From Sphaerisporangium sp. TRM90804 (GTDB lineage Bacteria > Actinomycetota > Actinomycetes > Streptosporangiales > Streptosporangiaceae): DNA of 64,000 nucleotides. Location: assembly GCF_029846175.1 (NCBI RefSeq), contig NZ_JARWAC010000001.1, positions 62,001 to 126,000 on the forward strand, given 5' to 3'. A program made the translations under genes and the position numbers. The number at the start of each line of letters is the position of its first letter. The first letter of the stretch is position 1. Shown here one piece after another: positions 1-10,726 of this stretch. The notes beneath the pieces were generated by a model. It did no database searches, was not told the DNA's origin, and saw nothing but the letters and a program-made list of their open reading frames with translations.

Positions 1-1806
<1,806 letters not shown>

Positions 1807-1828
1807 CCAAGCCCGGGCACAAGCGAGA

Positions 1829-1864
1829 TGCCCGGCCGCGCCCCTCGCGGGGTGCGGCCGGGCA
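1829..1864. terminator. Bidirectional hairpin terminator
   Basis: A 16-bp stem (arms 1829-1844 and 1849-1864, one G-T pair) closes on a 4-nt loop. It lies between the convergent ends of the protease gene and the ABC operon, 23 bases after the protease stop and 9 bases beyond the permease stop. There is no T-tract, as is common in high-GC actinobacteria. It probably ends transcription from both sides. Confidence 0.75.
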
Positions 1865-1872
1865 CCCCGGTG

Positions 1873-2589
1873 TCACTCGTCGCCGGTCAGGGACAGCGAG
1901 CGCAGGCGCTGCCCGGCCCACACGACCGCGCCGACGGTCACGATCACCACGGCGGGCACGGCGAAGCCCATGCTCACGGTGGCCTTGAAGAAGTCGGAGG
2001 TGCTGATCTCGGCCGCGAACGTCTGCGCCCACTGCTGGATGGAGAAGTTGCGCGCCCCGGGCACGTAGCCGCCGACCAGGTTCTCCCACACCACCGCGTA
2101 GATGATGCCGACGGTCACCGCGTGCCGCGTGATCACCCCGAGGAGCAGGAACACCGCCGCGTACGCGACGCCCCCGACCAGCGAGCCGAGCGCGAACCCG
2201 GCCGCGATGCCGGCCTCGCCGCGCAGCAGGATGTACCCCGCCACGAACGTCGGGACGGCGGCGAAGACGGCGAGCAGCGAGGCGGCGACCGCGAACTTGG
2301 TGGTCGCGATGACCGGCCGGGAGATCGGCTTGGACAGCAGGTGGATGATCGTGCCGTCGTCGATCTCCGGCGCGATCGTGCCGGTGCCCGCGATCAGCCC
2401 GAGCAGCGGCAGCATGGTGCCGATCGCGTAGACCTGCATCAGCGTGACGGCGGCCCGCTCGTCGGTGCTGCCGACGGCGCGCAGCAGGATCGCCAGGCCG
2501 ATCAGCACGGCGGGCAGCAGGATCAGCAGCAGCACCCGGCGGCGCCCGAGCACGGCCCGGTAGGTGATGCCGGCGACGACGGAGTTCAT
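1873..2589 (-). CDS. ABC-2 type transporter permease (small)
   Basis: This 238-residue integral membrane protein is the last gene of a leftward four-gene ABC operon. About six hydrophobic segments are visible (for example LLLILLPAVLIGLAILL near residues 20-36 and VPAVVIVTVGAVVWAG near the C-terminus). The loop EIDDGTIIHLLSKPISR, where a dibasic/Pro stretch follows the second helix, is typical of ABC-2 permeases that pair with CcmA-like ATPases. Its ATG overlaps the stop of the upstream ATPase as ATGA, which indicates translational coupling and a shared complex. The substrate cannot be read from sequence; exporters of this type handle lipids, antibiotics or peptides. Confidence 0.88.
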   Translation of the reverse strand: MNSVVAGITYRAVLGRRRVLLLILLPAVLIGLAILLRAVGSTDERAAVTLMQVYAIGTMLPLLGLIAGTGTIAPEIDDGTIIHLLSKPISRPVIATTKFAVAASLLAVFAAVPTFVAGYILLRGEAGIAAGFALGSLVGGVAYAAVFLLLGVITRHAVTVGIIYAVVWENLVGGYVPGARNFSIQQWAQTFAAEISTSDFFKATVSMGFAVPAVVIVTVGAVVWAGQRLRSLSLTGDE

Positions 2590-3503
2590 CGGGCGCTCCC
2601 GGAGATGAGGTAGGAGAAGACGCTTTCCAGGTCCTCGTCGGCCGGGGAGAGCTCCCAGACGGTCACCCCGGCGTCGCGGGCGACGCGGGGGAGCAGCCAG
2701 GTGAACCTGCGGAAGTCCACCGCCTGGACCTCCAGGCCGGCCTTCCCCAGCGACACGGCTCCGGAGGACGCGTCGGCGATCAGCGCGGCGGCCAGGCGGC
2801 GGTCGTCGCTGGAGCGGACGTGGTACAGGTGCGGCCGGTCGGTCATGCGCCTGCGGATCTCGCGGAAGTCGCCGGAGGCGGCGTGCCTGCCGGCGACCAG
2901 CACCTCGATCTGCTGGGCGACCCGCTCGACCTCCTCCAGGATGTGGGAGCTGAACAGGATGGTCCTGCCCGCGGCCCCGAGCTCCCTGACGAGATCCATC
3001 AGGTGCAGGCGCTGGCGGGGGTCCATGCCGTTGAACGGCTCGTCCAGCAGCAGCACCCGAGGCTCGTGGACGAGCGCGGCGGCCACCTTGACCCGCTGGC
3101 GCATGCCCTTGGAGTAGGTCTCGATGCGCCGGTCCTTGGCGGCCTCCATCTCGACCATGGCCAGGGCCTTGGCGGCGGCGTCCTCGGGGGACGGCAGCCG
3201 GTGCAGGCGGGCGCTGGACAGCACGAACTGCCAGCCGGTGAGGAACCCGTAGACGCCCTCCCGCTCGGGCACCAGGCCGATCGAGCGGTAGATCTCGTGG
3301 TTGCGCCAGATCGGCGTGCCGTCGAGGGTGGCGGTGCCGGTGGAGGGCGCGAGGAACCCGGCCATCATGTGCAGAAGCGTCGACTTGCCCGCCCCGTTCG
3401 GCCCCAGCAGGCCGGTGACGCCGGGGCCGACCGTCATCGTGACGTCGTTGACCGCGACGACGTTGCCGTACCAGCGGGAAACCTGGGCCAGTTCGATTAT
3501 CAC
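2586..3503 (-). CDS. ABC transporter ATP-binding protein (exporter type)
   Basis: The 305-residue nucleotide-binding subunit should energise the adjacent permeases. Walker A (GPNGAGKST), the ABC signature in an exporter-like form (YSKGMRQRVKVA) and Walker B with the catalytic Glu (VLLLDEPFNGMD) are all present, followed by the H-loop (FSSHILEE). I chose the GTG at 3503 because it overlaps the upstream permease stop (GTGA) and gives the family-typical start MIIELAQVSRWYG. A longer in-frame extension to 3686 would run antisense-like through the permease gene and is not credible. It probably pairs with the permease at 1873-2589, or with both permeases. Confidence 0.92.
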   Translation of the reverse strand: MIIELAQVSRWYGNVVAVNDVTMTVGPGVTGLLGPNGAGKSTLLHMMAGFLAPSTGTATLDGTPIWRNHEIYRSIGLVPEREGVYGFLTGWQFVLSSARLHRLPSPEDAAAKALAMVEMEAAKDRRIETYSKGMRQRVKVAAALVHEPRVLLLDEPFNGMDPRQRLHLMDLVRELGAAGRTILFSSHILEEVERVAQQIEVLVAGRHAASGDFREIRRRMTDRPHLYHVRSSDDRRLAAALIADASSGAVSLGKAGLEVQAVDFRRFTWLLPRVARDAGVTVWELSPADEDLESVFSYLISGSAR

Positions 3504-4432
3504 GATGAGGCCGCCTTGCGGTAGCGGAGGACGAGAGCGGTGACGCACACCCCGATGATCGCCAGCACGATGACGGCGGACACCGGGCCGCCCAGGTCGG
3601 GCGGGTAGCCGCCTTCGTTGTTGGGGCTGGTGCCGAACAGCCACACCTGGAGTGAGTCCACCAGGAAGAACGGGCTCAGCAGCCACGCCCAGGCCGCCGC
3701 GCCGTCGCGGCTGCTCGACAGCAGCACGCCCACCAGCACCGCCGACACGGCCGAGGTCAGCAGGTAGAACGCGATGACGGACGCGACGCCGAGCCCGCGC
3801 CGCGGCGTGAAGGAGGCCAGCGCCACCCCGACCGAGGCGAGCAGCACCGCGTAGATCACCGCGGTCGCCATGGCGGCGAGGTACTCGGCGGTCATCGGCG
3901 GGCCGGGCAGGTCGACGAGCAGCTCGCCCACGTACAGGACGGTCAGCGGCACCGCGATCAGCAGGAACAGCGCCATGGCCATCGACGAGAGCTTGGCGAT
4001 GACGTAGTCGACCGAGGTCACCGGGCGCGACAGGTAGAGCGGCAGCACCCGGAACCGAAGGTCGGGGGCGACCAGGTAGGGCGACTGCGCGGCCAGGAAG
4101 ACGGCGAGCACGGCCTGCATGGTGACGGCGTACGCCCCGTAGGGCACTGCCCGCTGCCCGATCATGGCCATCACCGCGATGGAGACCACGGCGGGCAGCA
4201 TCATCACGCCGGCCAGCAGGAACGGCATGATCTTCGCCCGGGCGGTGCGGCCGAGGCCGAAGACGCCGCGCAGGCTGTTCAGGGTGAGCGCCGACAGGGC
4301 GTGGCCCCGGCCGAGGCGCTGGCCGTCGTAGTGCCGGTAGCCGATGTCGTGGATGACCCCGGTCGGCGCCGCGAGCCCTCCGGCCTCGCGCAGGGCCCCG
4401 GGACCGGGCTGCTGGACGGTGGGGTCAGACAC
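3500..4432 (-). CDS. ABC-2 type transporter permease
   Basis: A 310-residue multi-pass membrane protein. After a hydrophilic N-terminus of about 75 residues there are six or more hydrophobic helices; the loop DLRFRVLPLYLSRPVTS between the second and third is the same motif type as in the downstream permease. The GTG start at 4432 overlaps the end of the upstream ATPase gene by 8 bases. A longer reading to 4483 would intrude further into that gene. Together with the neighbours it makes a permease/ATPase pair of the second exporter. Function beyond transport is unknown. Confidence 0.88.
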   Translation of the reverse strand: MSDPTVQQPGPGALREAGGLAAPTGVIHDIGYRHYDGQRLGRGHALSALTLNSLRGVFGLGRTARAKIMPFLLAGVMMLPAVVSIAVMAMIGQRAVPYGAYAVTMQAVLAVFLAAQSPYLVAPDLRFRVLPLYLSRPVTSVDYVIAKLSSMAMALFLLIAVPLTVLYVGELLVDLPGPPMTAEYLAAMATAVIYAVLLASVGVALASFTPRRGLGVASVIAFYLLTSAVSAVLVGVLLSSSRDGAAAWAWLLSPFFLVDSLQVWLFGTSPNNEGGYPPDLGGPVSAVIVLAIIGVCVTALVLRYRKAASS

Positions 4433-5333
4433 TGGACACCTCCTCGCGGAACACGTCCTCGATGCGGTGGCGGCCCTGCTCAAGGCGGACGAGGCACAGG
4501 TTCAGGTCGACGACGGCGTCGCGGACGGCGTCGTAGGTCTCGGGCGAGCCGACGTCGACGGTGAGCAGGCGGCCGTGCACGGCGACCTGCCGCCCGGCGG
4601 CCCGCAGCCGCTCGGCGAGCGGCTCCTGGCCCTCCTCGACCTCCACGGTGACCGACTGCGTGGCCTGCGTGAACTCCCCGATGGAGGAGGAGCGCAGCAG
4701 CCGTCCGCCGTCGATGACGATGACGTGGTCGCAGACGCGTTCGAGCTCGCCCAGCAGGTGGGAGGTGACGACCACGCTGATGCCGAACTCGGTGCCGATG
4801 CGCCGGATCAGGGCCAGCATGTCGTCGCGGCCCTGGGGGTCGAGGCCGTTGGTGGGCTCGTCGAGGAAGACGAGGCTGGGGTCGTGCACGAGGGCCTGGG
4901 CCAGCTTCACCCGCTGCCGCATGCCGGTCGAGTAGCCGCCGATGGGACGGTAGCGCTCCTCGTACAGGCCGACGTGGCGCAGAGTGTCGGCCGCGCGCTC
5001 GCGGGCGGCGGTGCGCGGCAGGCCGGACATCTGGGCCATGTGGACGGTGAACTCGGTGGCCGACACGTCGGGCGGGAGGCAGTCGTGCTCAGGCATGTAG
5101 CCGACGGCCCGCCGGATGTCCATGGCCTGGGTGGCGGGGCTCAGCCCGAGGACCGTGGCGGTCCCCTCGGTGGGCTCCAGCAGGCCCAGCAGCAGCTTGA
5201 TCAGCGTGGACTTGCCCGCACCGTTGGCGCCGACGAGGCCGGTGACGCCCTGGCCCGCGGTGACGGTGAGGCGGTCGAGCGCCGTGACCCGGGGGAAGCG
5301 CTTGGTCAGCCCCTCGGTGGCGAGGATGGTCAT
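4425..5333 (-). CDS. ABC transporter ATP-binding protein
   Basis: A 302-residue ATPase, first of the four coupled transporter genes. Motifs: Walker A GANGAGKST, signature YSTGMRQRVKLA, Walker B LVFLDEPTNGLD, H-loop VTSHLLGE. It resembles, but is clearly distinct from, the second ATPase of the operon, so the operon encodes two non-identical ATPase/permease pairs rather than a recent duplication. I chose the ATG at 5333 (MTILATEGLTKRF) over the upstream in-frame starts because the extra N-terminus is low-complexity Pro/Gly. The 40-bp gap to the DUF389 gene upstream allows co-transcription. Confidence 0.92.
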   Translation of the reverse strand: MTILATEGLTKRFPRVTALDRLTVTAGQGVTGLVGANGAGKSTLIKLLLGLLEPTEGTATVLGLSPATQAMDIRRAVGYMPEHDCLPPDVSATEFTVHMAQMSGLPRTAARERAADTLRHVGLYEERYRPIGGYSTGMRQRVKLAQALVHDPSLVFLDEPTNGLDPQGRDDMLALIRRIGTEFGISVVVTSHLLGELERVCDHVIVIDGGRLLRSSSIGEFTQATQSVTVEVEEGQEPLAERLRAAGRQVAVHGRLLTVDVGSPETYDAVRDAVVDLNLCLVRLEQGRHRIEDVFREEVSSV

Positions 5334-5373
5334 GGCACGGACACTATCCAAGCCCATGGCCTGCTCTCCTCCG

Positions 5374-6339
5374 TCAAACGGACGAATTCCGCCTCGTCCG
5401 CGCGGTGGGGGAGGCGATGTGCAGGCCATACCGCGACCAGAAGAAGCGCTGGAGCACCAGGGTGGCCGTGCCGGCGATCACCATGCCGGCGACGTTGACC
5501 GAGAGCTGGGAGACCGAGCCGGCCAGGTCCTCCCAGCGGCCGAGCGCGGTCGCGACCGCGGCGTACCCCGCGGCCGGCACGGTGGTCACCGAGATGAACA
5601 CCCCGACCAGCGCCGACGACTTGCCGGCCGTCACCGACAGCACCCCGGCGGCGCCGGCGAGCAGCGCCACGATGAACGACCAGCGGTCGGGCTTGACGAT
5701 GAACTCGACCTCGCCGTGCCCGTTGAGCTGGTCGGGGGTGATCCAGCCCAGCCCCCGGGACACCAGGGCGCAGGCGCAGGTGACCGCGATGGCCACCAGG
5801 AACCCGATGACGAGGGTGCGCACGGCCGAGGCGACCAGGTTCCACTCGCGGCGCAGCAGCCCGAAGCAGACGGCGGCCACCGGGCCGAACTCCGGCCCGA
5901 GCACCATGCCGCCCATGATCAGGATGATCGAGGGGAGCAGCACGCCGATGGCCACGATCTGCGTGGCGATCGCGAGGAAGGCCAGGAAGGCCCAGGTGAT
6001 CCGTGAGTCGTTGGCGACCTGCCGGGCCAGCTCCTCCCACACCACGGCGTCCTCGGCGTGGCCGGGCGCCTCGGCCTCGGCCTTCTCGGCCACGTCCGAC
6101 AGGGAGAGGTCGATGCGCTCGACGGCGATCGAGCCGTGCTCGTCCAGGCCGAGGTCCTTGAGCCGCTCGATGATCTCGTTGGCCGCCTCCCGGGCGACGT
6201 CGAAGAGCACCGCGTCGCCCTCGGGGCGGTGCGCGGCTCCGGGCATGACGACGATATTGGTGACGCCCGCCGCGTCGTCGAGCAGGCTCAGCACCTCGGG
6301 GGTGCGGGCGGCCGGGGAGATCACCCTCGCGTGCAGCAC
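5374..6339 (-). CDS. DUF389 family integral membrane protein
   Basis: 321 residues, GTG start. The N-terminal ~110 residues form a soluble alpha/beta region (MLHARVISPA ... SLSDVAEKAEAEA); the rest holds about six transmembrane helices. The signature region SRITWAFLAFLAIATQIVAI followed by PSIILIMGGMVLGPEFGPVAA is characteristic of DUF389. The biochemical role of the family is unknown. It sits 40 bases upstream of the ABC operon and 54 bases downstream of coaA, all leftward, so it may be co-transcribed with either. Family assignment is firm, function open. Confidence 0.88.
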   Translation of the reverse strand: MLHARVISPAARTPEVLSLLDDAAGVTNIVVMPGAAHRPEGDAVLFDVAREAANEIIERLKDLGLDEHGSIAVERIDLSLSDVAEKAEAEAPGHAEDAVVWEELARQVANDSRITWAFLAFLAIATQIVAIGVLLPSIILIMGGMVLGPEFGPVAAVCFGLLRREWNLVASAVRTLVIGFLVAIAVTCACALVSRGLGWITPDQLNGHGEVEFIVKPDRWSFIVALLAGAAGVLSVTAGKSSALVGVFISVTTVPAAGYAAVATALGRWEDLAGSVSQLSVNVAGMVIAGTATLVLQRFFWSRYGLHIASPTARTRRNSSV

Positions 6340-6393
6340 GGGTCACACCCTACGGAGGAACCGGGGCGCGTACAGCATGCCGGCGCGGCCGGG

Positions 6394-7317
6394 CTAGGTG
6401 CGGCGAAGGCGGACGCGGCGGACGGCGTGGTCGGAACCCTTGTAGAGCACCAGCCCGGCGCGCCCGCGGGTGGGGGCGATGTTCTCGACCAGGTTGCGCT
6501 CGTTGACGTCCCGCCAGACCTCCTTGGCGAAGCGGGTGGCGTCCTCCTCCGACATCTCGGCGATGTAGGAGAAGTACGACTTGGGGTCGGCGAAGGCCGT
6601 ACGGCGCAGCTTGTGGAAGCGGTCGACGTACCAGGACCGTATGTCCTCCGTCTTGGCGTCCACGTAGATCGAGAAGTCGAAGTAGTCGTTGACGGCCAGG
6701 GCCGTGGGCGGGGCGGGCTGCAGCACGTTCAGGCCCTCGACGACCAGGATGTCGGGCCGCCGCACGCACTGGACGGCGCCGGGCACGATGTCGTACGCCA
6801 GGTGGCTGTAGACGGGGGCGTTCATCTCCGGCACGCCGGCCTTCACCCCGGCCACGAAGCGCACCAGGGCCCGGCGGTCGTAGCTCTCCGGGAAGCCCTT
6901 GCGGTGGGTGATCCCGCGCTCCTCCAGCACCTTGTTGGGGTACAGGAAGGAGTCGGTCGTGATCAGGTCGACCCTCGGGTGCTCGGGCCAGCGGGCCAGC
7001 AGCGTGTGCAGCAGCCGGGCCGTGGTCGACTTGCCGACCGCGACGCTGCCCGCGATGCCCAGGATGTAGGGCGAGGGCGCCTGGCCGGCGCCGAGGAAGG
7101 TGTTCACCGCCGCGCTGCGCTGCCGGGCCCCGGTGAAGTGCAGGTTGAGCAGCCGGGTCAGCGGCAGGTAGATGTCGGTGACCTCGGCGAGGTCGATGGG
7201 CTCGTCGACGCCGCGCAGCTCTTCCAGCTCCTCGGCGGTGAGCGTCAGAGGCGTGTTCTGCCGTAGGTCGCGCCACTGCTCACGGCCCAGCTCGACGTAC
7301 GGATGCGGTGCCTCCAT
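6394..7317 (-). CDS. coaA: Type I pantothenate kinase
   Basis: Catalyses ATP-dependent phosphorylation of pantothenate, the first step of coenzyme A synthesis, in the cytosol. At 307 residues it has the usual bacterial CoaA length. It shows the P-loop [12 protein letters not shown] near residue 90, [11 protein letters not shown], the kinase motif [12 protein letters not shown], and VEGLNVLQ. Starting at ATG 7317 gives the family-typical N-terminus ([14 protein letters not shown]). The divergent neighbour acpS encodes the enzyme that uses CoA to load carrier proteins, a sensible functional pairing across a 137-bp gap. Confidence 0.96.
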   Translation of the reverse strand: MEAPHPYVELGREQWRDLRQNTPLTLTAEELEELRGVDEPIDLAEVTDIYLPLTRLLNLHFTGARQRSAAVNTFLGAGQAPSPYILGIAGSVAVGKSTTARLLHTLLARWPEHPRVDLITTDSFLYPNKVLEERGITHRKGFPESYDRRALVRFVAGVKAGVPEMNAPVYSHLAYDIVPGAVQCVRRPDILVVEGLNVLQPAPPTALAVNDYFDFSIYVDAKTEDIRSWYVDRFHKLRRTAFADPKSYFSYIAEMSEEDATRFAKEVWRDVNERNLVENIAPTRGRAGLVLYKGSDHAVRRVRLRRT

Positions 7318-7454
7318 GGACGCAGACTCTACTGACGCGTACGCGCCTCGGCGCCGCAGGGTCGTCCGCGCCGCCGGCGCGCTGCGCGCGGCCGCCGGGG
7401 GACCGGTGTGGCAGGGTGACCCCGGACGTCGTCGGCGGGAGCGGGTGGGGCGCG

Positions 7455-7805
7455 GTGATCGTGGGCATCGGGGTCGACGTGGTCGACATCGGGCGGCTGG
7501 AGTCCGCGCTCGCGCGCACCCCGGGGCTGCGCGACCGGGTGTTCACCGACGCGGAGCGGGAGCTGCCGATCCCCTCGCTGGCGGCGCGGTTCGCCGCCAA
7601 GGAGGCGGTGGCCAAGGCGCTGGGCGCGCCGCCCGGCCTGCTCCACCGGGACGCCGAGATCACCCCCGGCGCCCACGGGCGCCCGGTGCTCCGGGTGACC
7701 GGCCGGGTGGCCGAGGTCGCGGCCGAGCTGGGCGTGCGGCGCTGGCACGTGTCGCTCACCCACGACGGCGGCGTCGCCATCGCGTACGTCGTCGCCGAGG
7801 GCTGA
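7455..7805 (+). CDS. acpS: Holo-[acyl-carrier-protein] synthase
   Basis: Transfers 4'-phosphopantetheine from CoA to the serine of acyl carrier proteins. The 116-residue size is right for AcpS. Motifs: [12 protein letters not shown] with the metal-binding Asp near residue 8, [13 protein letters not shown] with the catalytic Glu, and the C-terminal [18 protein letters not shown] chose the GTG at 7455; a GTG two codons later (7461) is equally possible. The long in-frame extension upstream would overlap coaA in antisense and lacks family similarity. It heads the rightward acpS-nnr-alr-tsaE series. Confidence 0.94.
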   Translation: MIVGIGVDVVDIGRLESALARTPGLRDRVFTDAERELPIPSLAARFAAKEAVAKALGAPPGLLHRDAEITPGAHGRPVLRVTGRVAEVAAELGVRRWHVSLTHDGGVAIAYVVAEG

Positions 7806-7957
7806 GCGTCCGGCCGGGCCCGCCGGGCGCACCGCCGGGCACCGGGCACCACCGGGAGCCCGCGAGCCCTCGCGCGCCGCCGCCGTTCGCGTGCCCGCCG
7901 GGCGGCCACGGCGAGTGGCCCTCGCCCCGTTGATCGCCGAGGGCTAGATTCGGTGAG

Positions 7958-9550
7958 GTGCTGACCGCCTACACCTCCGACGAGATCAGGGCCGCCGAGC
8001 GGGCCCTGATGGAGCGCCTCCCCGACGGAGAGCTCATGCGCAGGGCCGCCTCCGGGCTGGCCGTCGCGTGCGCGCGTGCGCTGCCGCGTGTCTACGGCGC
8101 CCGTGTCGTGCTCCTGGTGGGAAGCGGCGACAACGGCGGCGACACGCTGTACGCGGGCGCCCTGCTGGCCCGCAGGGGCGCCCGGGTCGAGGCCGTGCTC
8201 GCAGGCTCGCGCACCCACCGGGGCGGCCTGGACGACCTGCGACGCGCGGGCGGCAGGATCCTCGACCTGCGCGCGGACGCCCACGGTGCGGCGGCGGGCG
8301 ACGACGACCGGGCCGCGGGGCCCGCCGGGGCCGCGGGGCCGGACGCCGGCTCCGAGGCCGCCGAGCTGATCCGCCGGGCCGATCTGGTCATGGACGGCCT
8401 GGTCGGCATCGGCGGCGCGGGCGCGCTGCGCGAGCCGTACGCCGCGCTGGCCAGGCTCACCGCGGACGCGCCGGGCGTCGTCGTGGCCGTGGACGTGCCG
8501 AGCGGCGTGGACGCGAGCACCGGCGAGGTCGAGGGCGACACCGTGCGCGCGCACCTCACCGTCACGTTCGGAGCGGTCAAGGCGGGCCTGCTGATCGATC
8601 CCGGGGCCTCCCGCGTGGGCACGCTGCACCCGGTCGACATCGGCCTCGGCCCCCACCTGCCCGACCCCGCCGTGGTCGCGCTCACGGCCCCCGACGTGGC
8701 CGACCTGCTGCCGCGCCCCGGCCCGGAGTCCGACAAGTACCGCCGGGGCGTGGTGGGCGTGGTGGCGGGCAGCGACCGCTTCACCGGGGCCGCCGTGCTC
8801 GCCGTCGGCGGCGCCGTGCGCGCGGGCGCCGGGCTGGTGCGCTTCGCGAGCGCAGAGGAGCCGGTGCGGCAGGTGCGCGCCCGGTGGCCCGAGGCCGTGA
8901 CCACGGTCATCTCCCCCGAGGAGGGGGTGGGCAACGTGGGCAGGGTGCAGGCGTGGGTGGTCGGGCCCGGCATGGGCACCGGCGACGACGCCCACGCCAT
9001 CGCCGGCTCCGTGCTCGCGGGTGACGTCCCGGTGCTGCTGGACGCCGACGGCCTGACGCTGGCAGCCCGCGACCCCTCCCTGCTGCGGCGGGACGCGCCC
9101 ACGCTCATCACCCCGCACGCCGGCGAGCTGGGCCGCCTCCTGAACGTGCCGCCGGCCCGCATCGAGGCCCGGCGGCTGTACTACGCGCGCCGAGCGGCCG
9201 CCGAACTCGGCGTGACGGTGCTGCTCAAGGGCTCGACTACCCTGGTCGCCGAGGAGGGCGGGCCCGTGCGCGTCAACCTCACGGGCACCCCCTGGCTGGC
9301 GACGGGCGGCACCGGCGACGTGCTCGCCGGCATCGCCGGAGCACTCCTGGCGGCGGGCAGGTCGTGTCGCGACGCCGGGTCGTGCGCGGCGTTCCTCCAC
9401 GGCTTCTCGGCCCGCACCGCGGCCGGCACCGGAAGCGGCGAGGCGCCCATCGCGGCGCTCGACGTCGCCCTCGAACTCCCCGCCGCCATCCGCGCGATCA
9501 CCGCCGGCACCTGGACCGGTCCGGGCGCCGGGTCACGACTGCCAGACTGA
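7958..9550 (+). CDS. nnr: Bifunctional NAD(P)H-hydrate epimerase / ADP-dependent dehydratase
   Basis: Repairs hydrated NADH and NADPH: the N-terminal YjeF_N domain epimerises R/S-NAD(P)HX and the C-terminal ribokinase-like domain dehydrates the S form. The 530-residue protein shows epimerase motif GSGDNGGDTLYAGALLARRG (~50-70) and VAVDVPSGVDASTGEVEGD, then from ~250 the dehydratase with KYRRGVVGVVAGS, the PHAGELGRLL motif and the nucleotide/anion hole TGGTGDVLAGIAGALL. An Ala/Gly/Asp-rich linker near residues 110-130 separates parts of the first domain. It is 4 bases upstream of alr, so the two are co-transcribed. Confidence 0.95.
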   Translation: MLTAYTSDEIRAAERALMERLPDGELMRRAASGLAVACARALPRVYGARVVLLVGSGDNGGDTLYAGALLARRGARVEAVLAGSRTHRGGLDDLRRAGGRILDLRADAHGAAAGDDDRAAGPAGAAGPDAGSEAAELIRRADLVMDGLVGIGGAGALREPYAALARLTADAPGVVVAVDVPSGVDASTGEVEGDTVRAHLTVTFGAVKAGLLIDPGASRVGTLHPVDIGLGPHLPDPAVVALTAPDVADLLPRPGPESDKYRRGVVGVVAGSDRFTGAAVLAVGGAVRAGAGLVRFASAEEPVRQVRARWPEAVTTVISPEEGVGNVGRVQAWVVGPGMGTGDDAHAIAGSVLAGDVPVLLDADGLTLAARDPSLLRRDAPTLITPHAGELGRLLNVPPARIEARRLYYARRAAAELGVTVLLKGSTTLVAEEGGPVRVNLTGTPWLATGGTGDVLAGIAGALLAAGRSCRDAGSCAAFLHGFSARTAAGTGSGEAPIAALDVALELPAAIRAITAGTWTGPGAGSRLPD

Positions 9551-9554
9551 GAGG

Positions 9555-10697
9555 GTGAGTCTTCCCATTCACGGTTCCCTCGTCACACCCGCCCAGGCCC
9601 GAGTGGACCTCTCGGCGATCGAGCACAACCTGGCCGTGCTGCGCGGCCACGCCGCCGGCGCCGAGGTCATGGCCGTGGTCAAGGCCGACGCCTACGGCCA
9701 CGGCCTGGTGCCCTGCGCTCGTGCCGCGCTCGCCGCGGGCGCGTCCCGCCTCGGCACCGCCTACATCCAGGAGGCGCTCGACCTGCGGGCCGCCGGCGTC
9801 ACCGCGCCGGTCCTGTCGTGGATCATCACGCCCGGGGAGCCGATCGACGACGCCGTGGCCGCAGCCGTCGACCTGTCGGCCGGTGCGGCCTGGCTGGTCG
9901 ACGACATCGCCGCGTCGGCCCGCCGGGCCGGCCGTGTCGCGCGCGTCCATCTGAAGGTCGACACCGGCATCGCCCGGGGCGGCGCCACGCCCGCCGAATG
10001 GCCCGCGCTGCTCGACCGCGCCCTGGCAGCCCAGGCCGAGGGCGCCATCGAGATCGCCGGGCTGTGGTCCCACTTCGCCTGTGCCGACATCCCCGGCCAC
10101 CCCTCGATCGGCCGCCAGCTCGCGATCTTCGACGAGGCCCTGGCCGTCGCCCAGAAGGCCGGCGCCGCCGGTTCGCACGTCCTGCGGCACATCGCCAACT
10201 CCGCCGCCACGGTGACCCTCCCCGAGGCGCGCTACGACATGGTGCGGCCGGGCATCGCCATGTACGGGCTGAGCCCCATCCCCGAGCTCGGCGACTTCGG
10301 GCTGCGGCCGGCCATGACGCTCAGCGCGCGGGCCGCCATGGTCAAGCGCGTGACCCCCGGCACCGGGGTGTCCTACGGCCACCTGTACACCACCGAGCGC
10401 GAGACCACCCTCGCCCTGGTGCCGCTCGGCTATGCCGACGGCATCCTGCGCGGGGCGACCAACCGCGCGCAGGTCCTGGTCGGCGGCAGGCGGCGCACGG
10501 TGTCCGGCCGGGTCTGCATGGACCAGTTCGTGGTCGACGTCGGCGACGACCCCGTGCGCGAGGGCGACGAGATCCTGCTGTTCGGCCCAGGTGCGGCGGG
10601 CGAGCCGACCGCCCAGGAGTGGGCGGATTCCCTCGGCACGATCACCCATGAGATCGTGACCAGGATCGGTTCTCGCGTGCCGCGCGTTTACCGCTAG
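9555..10697 (+). CDS. alr: Alanine racemase
   Basis: A PLP enzyme that interconverts L- and D-alanine for peptidoglycan. 380 residues, GTG start 4 bases after nnr. The PLP lysine is in AVVKADAYGHG (Lys43), the second catalytic base Tyr is in GVSYGHLY near residue 276, and RPGIAMYGLSP plus VCMDQFVVDVG are conserved family motifs. The nnr-alr-hydrolase-tsaE order matches other actinobacteria. Assignment is firm. Confidence 0.97.
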   Translation: MSLPIHGSLVTPAQARVDLSAIEHNLAVLRGHAAGAEVMAVVKADAYGHGLVPCARAALAAGASRLGTAYIQEALDLRAAGVTAPVLSWIITPGEPIDDAVAAAVDLSAGAAWLVDDIAASARRAGRVARVHLKVDTGIARGGATPAEWPALLDRALAAQAEGAIEIAGLWSHFACADIPGHPSIGRQLAIFDEALAVAQKAGAAGSHVLRHIANSAATVTLPEARYDMVRPGIAMYGLSPIPELGDFGLRPAMTLSARAAMVKRVTPGTGVSYGHLYTTERETTLALVPLGYADGILRGATNRAQVLVGGRRRTVSGRVCMDQFVVDVGDDPVREGDEILLFGPGAAGEPTAQEWADSLGTITHEIVTRIGSRVPRVYR

Positions 10698-10726
10698 AGA
10701 GCCGTTCACCCCTCAAGGAGGTCGTA

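Noticed and set aside
3504-3686. 61-residue N-terminal extension of the ABC ATPase
   Set aside because: It overlaps the permease gene in another frame and is Arg/Pro-rich; the coupled GTG at 3503 gives the normal family start.
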